Assembly (NCBI GenBank): GCA_964636785.1
Contig: CAZWVK010000105.1
Span: 1-9,169, forward strand
Length of the DNA stretch: 9,169 bases
Source: UBA6776 sp964636785
GTDB taxonomy: Bacteria; Bdellovibrionota; Bdellovibrionia; Bdellovibrionales; UBA1609
Direction of reading: 5' to 3'
In this document: one piece after another, positions 5,704 through 9,169 of the stretch
Layout of the letters: each line of letters begins with the position of its first letter
How positions within the stretch are numbered: the stretch's first letter is position 1
Translations under genes and position numbers: made by a program
Notes under the pieces: model-generated
What the model was told of the DNA's origin: nothing
The model's database searches: none
The model's input: the letters and a program-made list of their open reading frames with translations, nothing else

Positions 5704-6747
5704 TTAACAGATCTCATTTAAACACTCCAAGGTCCATTTGCAGAGTTCATTAAGCCTGGGCCAAAGCCGGGAGGCCTCGATAACATCACTCTTAAGCTCT
5801 TTGATCTTCAAATTACCGATTAAGACCAGGGCATTTCGCTTCAGTCCGAAGCCGCGTGCGCGCGAGAGAGGAGACTCTTTAAAGTAATCCATCAACTTTT
5901 TATTAGAAGAGTTAAGAATGAATTTTAATTCATTGATCATTTCTTGGTCGACCACTGAACCGGAGGACTGAGTGAGGCTTCTCATCAGCTCTTTGCCAAA
6001 ACTCTTTTCGTTCCAAGGGCAAACAGTCTGGCAAAGATCACATCCAAAAAACCAGTCCCCCATTTTCTCTCGCAATTCAAGCGGCGGGATGGTCTTCGCT
6101 TCGATGTTAAGGTAGGCAATGCACGCTCTCGCATCTAAAACCCTATTCTCTTTGAGAGCCCCTGTAGGACATATATCAATGCACCTTGTGCAGGTTCCGC
6201 AAAAATCCAAAAACCGGTTTTCTTCCTCTTCCCATTCAAAACTTGTTAGGACTTCACCAATAAAAAAGAGTGAGCCCTCTTTGCGATCAATTAGACAGGT
6301 GTTCTTTCCGATCCATCCGAGTCCCGCTCGAACAGCAAGATCTCGCTCTAAGATTGGAACCGAATCTGTGAAACATAAGAATTCTTCGCCTGGAAAAGTC
6401 TCGCTCAGAGCGACCTTTAAACGTTCAAGCTCTTCTTTAAAGGTGAAGTGGTAGTCTCTGGTTTTTGCATATTCCGCAATTCTTAAAGCGGAGCCGAGGG
6501 AGTTCTCATTGGGGAAATAGGGCTTCACGATCACAATGGCCGAGGTGAGAGCTTTAAAATGGAATTCTGGTTTTTCCTTTGGTGGTAAATGATCCTTTAA
6601 ATAGGTCATGTCGCCATGTAAGCCTTGATCAAGCCATTGTTTGTATTTTTCAATAGAGTAGGGTTGCTTAAGTGAAGTGAACCCAAATCGGTGGAAGCCT
6701 TGGCTTTTGATCAATTCGTTCAAGAAGGGTATATCAGGCTTAGACAT
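5704..6747 (-). CDS. queG: Epoxyqueuosine reductase
   Basis: A cobalamin- and iron-sulfur-dependent enzyme that reduces epoxyqueuosine to queuosine in the wobble position of tRNAs for Asp, Asn, His and Tyr. With the ATG at 6745-6747 the protein has 347 residues, typical for QueG. The middle shows DSVPILERDLAVRAGLGWIG, whose first residue, D128, matches the conserved acid of the active site, followed by GKNT. Two 4Fe-4S motifs follow: C183-x2-C186-x2-C189-x3-CPTGA (C193), then C236-x2-C239-x3-CPWN (C243), with an extra C209. The C-terminus has the HEAT-like piece SPLSRARGFGLKRNALVLIGNL. A TTG at 6760-6762 could add five residues, but the ATG is the usual-looking start. That ATG shares CATG with the start of the divergent nucleotidyltransferase gene. 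No good Shine-Dalgarno site is present. The HD-GYP gene follows after 10 bases. Confidence 0.96.
   Translation of the reverse strand: MSKPDIPFLNELIKSQGFHRFGFTSLKQPYSIEKYKQWLDQGLHGDMTYLKDHLPPKEKPEFHFKALTSAIVIVKPYFPNENSLGSALRIAEYAKTRDYHFTFKEELERLKVALSETFPGEEFLCFTDSVPILERDLAVRAGLGWIGKNTCLIDRKEGSLFFIGEVLTSFEWEEEENRFLDFCGTCTRCIDICPTGALKENRVLDARACIAYLNIEAKTIPPLELREKMGDWFFGCDLCQTVCPWNEKSFGKELMRSLTQSSGSVVDQEMINELKFILNSSNKKLMDYFKESPLSRARGFGLKRNALVLIGNLKIKELKSDVIEASRLWPRLNELCKWTLECLNEIC
6707..6735 (+). promoter_or_regulatory. Candidate promoter of the CCA/poly(A) polymerase gene, inside queG
   Basis: TTGATC (6707-6712), a 17-base spacer, then TATATC (6730-6735) matches 4 of 6 bases in each sigma-70-type box with ideal spacing. 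Transcription would begin at about 6742, only a few bases before the ATG at 6746. That gives a near-leaderless message and argues against the upstream GTG at 6677 as the start. The element lies entirely within the 5' codons of queG on the other strand. Found by eye only. Confidence 0.42.
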
Positions 6748-7987
6748 GGATATTACACTCAAGTTTAGTCGTCATTCTCAGTGGCCTTATGTGGCTCAAG
6801 TACTGGATACTTTGACAAGTAAAGGTTATCAAGCCTTTCTCGTCGGCGGAGCCGTCAGAGATGCATTGCTTGGAATTGAAGTTAAGGACTTTGATGTGGC
6901 GACCAGTGCACGTCCGAATGAGGTGGAAAAGATTTTTCCAAAGACAGTCCCCATTGGAAAAGAGTTTGGTGTGATTGCGGTGGTGTGCAAAGCTAACATA
7001 ACCGTTGAAGTCACAACTTTTCGTAAAGAATCTGAGTATGATCAAAAACGAAGGCCAAAAGGGGTTGAGTTCACAGATCTAAAAGGGGATGGGTCTAGAA
7101 GAGATTTCACAATCAATGCGCTCTACTACGACATTCATAGAAAGGAGCTGGTCGATCCGTTTGGCGGAATTGAAGACCTCAATTCAAAAAAAATTCGTGC
7201 GATTGGGGTGGCCAGAGAGCGACTTGAAGAAGACCCTCTCAGAATCCTTCGTGCACTTCGCTTTGAATCTCGCTTTCAGTTCAGCTTGGATGAAGAGCTT
7301 AAAGATGCGATAAAGGATTTGAAATCCAAACTTTCTCAGATTTCTAAAGAGCGTGTTTTTGATGAGCTTCAAAAAATGTTCAAGGGGGCAAATTGGAAAG
7401 TCGCTCTTAGGGAGCTCAAAGAGTTTTCATTATTTGAGCCCCTCCATATTTCCATATCCTCTGAACGCACGATCAAAGAAATCTTAAAGCTTGATTTGGC
7501 AGCTACGGCGTCTGTTGTATTTTCGTGGATTTTTCTTGAGCTGCCACAGGATGTGATAAAGAAAAATCTTAAAAGTTTAAAGTGCTCACTCGAATTTCAA
7601 AGAGAAGTTTTATTCTTTATTGAAAATGGCGAGAGACTTTTAAAAAGACCGCCTCGTAAAGGTGAGGTTTTTCTTATTCTTAAATCAGCACCTAAAGGTT
7701 TTGAAGTTTATCTAGAGGGTCTTTCTCTCGTCTGGAATATGAATTCGGAATTGGACTTTGTTCGAAGCCTTGGATCTGAAATGAACGCCCGGTTTGGTCC
7801 GAATGACCCTCTTCCAAAACCTCTCGTGCGAGGGGAAGATCTTATTGCTCTTGGAATTAAAAAGGGCCCCATGCTTGGAGCCCTCAAAGATGAACTTTAT
7901 TTAAGACAGCTTGAGGGGAGCTTCACCGCCCAAGATGATCTTCAAGAAGTGATTAATGAGCTTCGCCGTACCAGCAGCGAGGTCTAG
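6746..7987 (+). CDS. cca: CCA-adding enzyme / poly(A) polymerase family nucleotidyltransferase
   Basis: A class II template-independent nucleotidyltransferase that most likely adds or repairs the 3' CCA end of tRNA. Poly(A) polymerase is the close alternative. With ATG at 6746 it has 413 residues. Catalytic head: VGGAVRDALLG (G34-G35...R38-D39), the metal pair D48-x-D50, and the third carboxylate E88 in TVEVTTFR. The nucleotide-recognition region has GSRRDFTINAL (R118-R119-D120, N124), followed by DPFGG and EDPLRILRALRF (E162-D163...R166), with the usual arginines for base recognition. A neck, ISKERVFDELQKMF, follows, then a poorly conserved helical tail to residue 413. An upstream GTG at 6677 would add 23 residues that look unlike the family, and it would lie before the candidate promoter. 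AGG sits 8 bases before the ATG. The 3' end overlaps the opposing metallopeptidase gene by 35 bases. Confidence 0.9.
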   Translation: MDITLKFSRHSQWPYVAQVLDTLTSKGYQAFLVGGAVRDALLGIEVKDFDVATSARPNEVEKIFPKTVPIGKEFGVIAVVCKANITVEVTTFRKESEYDQKRRPKGVEFTDLKGDGSRRDFTINALYYDIHRKELVDPFGGIEDLNSKKIRAIGVARERLEEDPLRILRALRFESRFQFSLDEELKDAIKDLKSKLSQISKERVFDELQKMFKGANWKVALRELKEFSLFEPLHISISSERTIKEILKLDLAATASVVFSWIFLELPQDVIKKNLKSLKCSLEFQREVLFFIENGERLLKRPPRKGEVFLILKSAPKGFEVYLEGLSLVWNMNSELDFVRSLGSEMNARFGPNDPLPKPLVRGEDLIALGIKKGPMLGALKDELYLRQLEGSFTAQDDLQEVINELRRTSSEV

Positions 7988-8834
7988 TTCCAAGAGTGTA
8001 GCCTTCAGACTCAACGCATGTTCCTCTCTTCACATCGGTATCACTTAAGTCTTCATCAAAGCGCTTCGTGCACAGTCCGCCTTGAAAATAAGTGTCCAAG
8101 CGACACTGAGTGGCCGGATGGCGATCGTCTGTTCTTGTGACTCGCTTTGGATCCGGTGTGCTGTAGTGGGGAAGAGGGTCTTCTTCTCGAAGCGATCTAA
8201 ACAGCGAAGTCACAGACATTCCTGCCACTCCAATACGAATGCAAAGATTGATCTCGTCCTGAGTGCCCCAAGCCTCATCACATTTCTCGCGGAGGAAGGA
8301 ATCAATTTCGTTGGTGTCTACGAATTCTGAATTTTCATCGGCTGGCCACAGACGTCTTAAACATTGAAGACCTGCGAAGTAATCCGATTGGCCTTCGTTG
8401 GAGGCCCAAGTGCTAAACCAATTGTTGATCTTGGGGGCGCCAGCTAGGTGATGACCGATTTCATGGCAAGCCACAAGTGTGAAGCCATCCACTGTGATCG
8501 CCTGATGGCGAGCAAGGCCGCCGTACATATTGATTCGATAGGTGTTTCCACTGCGATTAGCAGATGCATTTACGGTGTTGTTTGACCATTGACGAGAGAT
8601 ATCGAGTCGGCCACCTTTGGATTCGATAATCGGCCCATAAACCTCTTGAATGAGATCAAGGCTTTTATTGAATTCCTCTTCCGAAATTCCACCACCATTT
8701 AGGATCTGCGCCTCAATTGGAATTTTTAAATCGTTTTCTGGCAAAAAGCCTGCGCACAACTCACTTGATGAGCTAAAACTCAGTGATGAGGCCATGACAA
8801 ACGTCATTAGACCTAAGATCCCCAGATTCTTCAT
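7953..8834 (-). CDS. Secreted Cys-rich HEXXH metallopeptidase-like protein
   Basis: A 293-residue exported protein. Residues 1-20 (MKNLGILGLMTFVMASSLSF) are a type I signal peptide. The first Cys (C27) has no lipobox, so it is not an obvious lipoprotein. A zinc-peptidase motif HEIGHH has ligands H124 and H128 with catalytic E125. It is followed about 20 residues later by NEGQSDYFAG, where E147 (with D151) is the likely third ligand, a gluzincin-like arrangement. Near the C-terminus, DDRHPATQCRLD recalls the D-x-HP element of M48-like peptidases. Several cysteines (for example C27, C123, C158 and others in the last third) suggest disulfides outside the cytoplasm. Substrate unknown. A TTG six bases upstream could also start the frame, but the ATG at 8832-8834 has GAGAGGGG 6 bases before it. 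Its end overlaps the cca gene by 35 bases. I do not recognise a named family. Confidence 0.82.
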   Translation of the reverse strand: MKNLGILGLMTFVMASSLSFSSSSELCAGFLPENDLKIPIEAQILNGGGISEEEFNKSLDLIQEVYGPIIESKGGRLDISRQWSNNTVNASANRSGNTYRINMYGGLARHQAITVDGFTLVACHEIGHHLAGAPKINNWFSTWASNEGQSDYFAGLQCLRRLWPADENSEFVDTNEIDSFLREKCDEAWGTQDEINLCIRIGVAGMSVTSLFRSLREEDPLPHYSTPDPKRVTRTDDRHPATQCRLDTYFQGGLCTKRFDEDLSDTDVKRGTCVESEGYTLGTRPRCWYGEAH

Positions 8835-8840
8835 AAGCAA

Positions 8841-8860
8841 CCCCTCTCTCGATCACGAGA
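8841..8860 (-). promoter_or_regulatory. Ribosome binding site with an abutting inverted repeat
   Basis: On the minus strand GAGAGGGG (8841-8848) is the Shine-Dalgarno site of the metallopeptidase-like gene. Its first bases overlap the right arm of TCTCG-TGAT-CGAGA (8847-8860), a 5-base-pair stem with a 4-base loop. If formed in the mRNA the hairpin would cover the edge of the ribosome site. It could equally be a short operator or chance. Confidence 0.4.
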
Positions 8861-8928
8861 TGTTTCCTCTATGTTGTTATGAAAGAAAGTCTAGTCCCAG
8901 ATTGGAACCACTGAGTACTTAAGAAGGA

Positions 8929-9111
8929 CTATTTGCCCGCATTTCTAGACTTAGTGCTAGTCCCCGTGTGTTTGCGCCAATCATAGACGTTGTTTTTGAA
9001 GCGAGAATCCCATTTTTTCCATTTTTCTTCTGGAAGTTTATGTCGCACCTGTCCCGACTCATCGAAAATATCCGGGCCTTTGCCAAAAAGAAAATTTAAA
9101 AGTGATTTCAT
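8929..9111 (-). CDS. Small hypothetical protein, 60 residues
   Basis: A short, basic, probably cytoplasmic protein with no signal peptide or membrane span. It begins MKSLLNFLFGKGPDIFD and continues with the features VRHKLPEEKWKKWDSRF and NVYDWRKHTG, then a Ser/Lys-rich tail. The rich pattern of Trp, Lys and Pro and the excellent AAGGAG site 6 bases before the ATG (9118-9123) show that it is a real gene and not a chance frame. I do not recognise a characterised family, so function is unknown. The amphipathic first ten residues could pack onto a partner or a membrane surface. It lies 94 bases upstream of the metallopeptidase-like gene on the same strand. A possible gene end lies only 10 bases before its ATG, so it may be the second gene of a transcript. 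It ends at TAG (8929-8931). Confidence 0.8.
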   Translation of the reverse strand: MKSLLNFLFGKGPDIFDESGQVRHKLPEEKWKKWDSRFKNNVYDWRKHTGTSTKSRNAGK

Positions 9112-9117
9112 CTATGA

Positions 9118-9123
9118 CTCCTT
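9118..9123 (-). promoter_or_regulatory. Strong ribosome binding site of the 60-residue protein
   Basis: AAGGAG on the minus strand, with a 6-base spacer to the ATG, decides the start of the small gene. It overlaps the TAA that may end the preceding frame. Confidence 0.8.
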
Positions 9124-9169
9124 AATAAGAGATCCAGTCGTTCACAATCTGAGGAGATGGGCCTCCCAC
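9122..9169 (-). CDS. Possible 3' end of an upstream gene (cut by window edge)
   Basis: Reading the minus strand from the right edge in one frame gives GGPSPQIVNDWISY and then TAA at 9122-9124, ten bases before the ATG of the small gene. The stop overlaps the Shine-Dalgarno site of that gene, the common layout of successive genes in an operon. Only 15 codons are visible and a second frame is also open here, so this is a guess from spacing. Confidence 0.35.
   Translation of the reverse strand: MGGPSPQIVNDWISY

Noticed and set aside
6677..6745. GTG start extending the CCA/poly(A) polymerase gene by 23 residues
   Set aside because: The added residues do not look like the family N-terminus, and the best promoter candidate lies downstream of the GTG. 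The ATG at 6746 is preferred.
6749..6755. TAATAT as a -10 box for queG
   Set aside because: It lies about 2 bases before the ATG, which would put the transcript start inside or after the start codon, and no -35 is visible at proper spacing.
6748..6762. TTG start extending queG by five residues
   Set aside because: No ribosome site precedes it and ATG at 6745-6747 gives a normal QueG length.
8835..8840. TTG start extending the metallopeptidase-like gene by two residues
   Set aside because: The GAGAGGGG site has ideal spacing to the ATG at 8832-8834 but would abut the TTG.
8892..8931. TAGTCC...GGACTA repeat after the 60-residue gene as a terminator
   Set aside because: The arms are 6 bases with a 28-base loop and only a broken T tract, too weak to call.
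1..9169. tRNA genes, CRISPR arrays, insertion sequences or phage genes
   Set aside because: No cloverleaf with CCA-end arms, regular direct repeats, terminal inverted repeats or transposase/integrase motifs were seen by eye on either strand.

Overview
This window of about 9.2 kb is densely coding bacterial chromosome. It has ten confident protein-coding genes, one of which (hisS) is cut by the left edge, and a possible gene fragment at the right edge. No gap exceeds 100 bases. I see no rRNA, tRNA, insertion sequence, CRISPR array or phage gene. Gene content and protein style suggest a Bdellovibrionota-like (Bdellovibrio relative) or other delta-proteobacteria-like bacterium: a eukaryote-like tryptophan dioxygenase, a degenerate HD-GYP protein resembling the unconventional Bdellovibrio type, and small secreted Cys-rich proteins. 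That placement is inference from protein features only.

Left region (1-4231), amino-acid metabolism. The 5' half of hisS (minus) diverges from kynB (plus, kynurenine formamidase). KynB meets tail-to-tail a tightly overlapped three-gene minus-strand operon, transcribed from about 4231 to 1166: an arginase/formimidoylglutamase-family hydrolase, a threonine-aldolase/beta-eliminating-lyase family PLP enzyme, and tryptophan 2,3-dioxygenase (kynA). KynA and KynB together convert L-tryptophan to N-formylkynurenine and then kynurenine plus formate. No recognisable kynureninase is present. In a standard kynABU arrangement that enzyme would be nearby; here its position is taken by the PLP lyase, which is the most interesting open question of the window.

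Middle region (4306-6747). A small SRPBCC-fold protein (plus) meets tail-to-tail a degenerate HD-GYP protein (minus). The latter lies 10 bases downstream of queG, the last enzyme of queuosine synthesis, apparently in one transcript.

Right region (6746-9169). queG and a CCA-adding/poly(A) polymerase-family nucleotidyltransferase (plus) diverge from overlapping start codons within a single CATG, so each gene's 5' control region must lie inside the other. The nucleotidyltransferase gene overlaps tail-to-tail with a secreted, Cys-rich, HEXXH metallopeptidase-like protein (minus). Upstream of that is a 60-residue hypothetical protein with a very strong ribosome binding site, which may follow another gene ending at about 9122.

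Recurring architecture: all three convergent junctions overlap (22, 4 and 35 bases), so none has room for an ordinary intergenic terminator. Several genes lack a Shine-Dalgarno sequence and have -10-like boxes only a few bases before their ATG, which hints at leaderless or near-leaderless mRNAs. Other genes (kynA, the metallopeptidase and the 60-residue protein) have strong Shine-Dalgarno sites.
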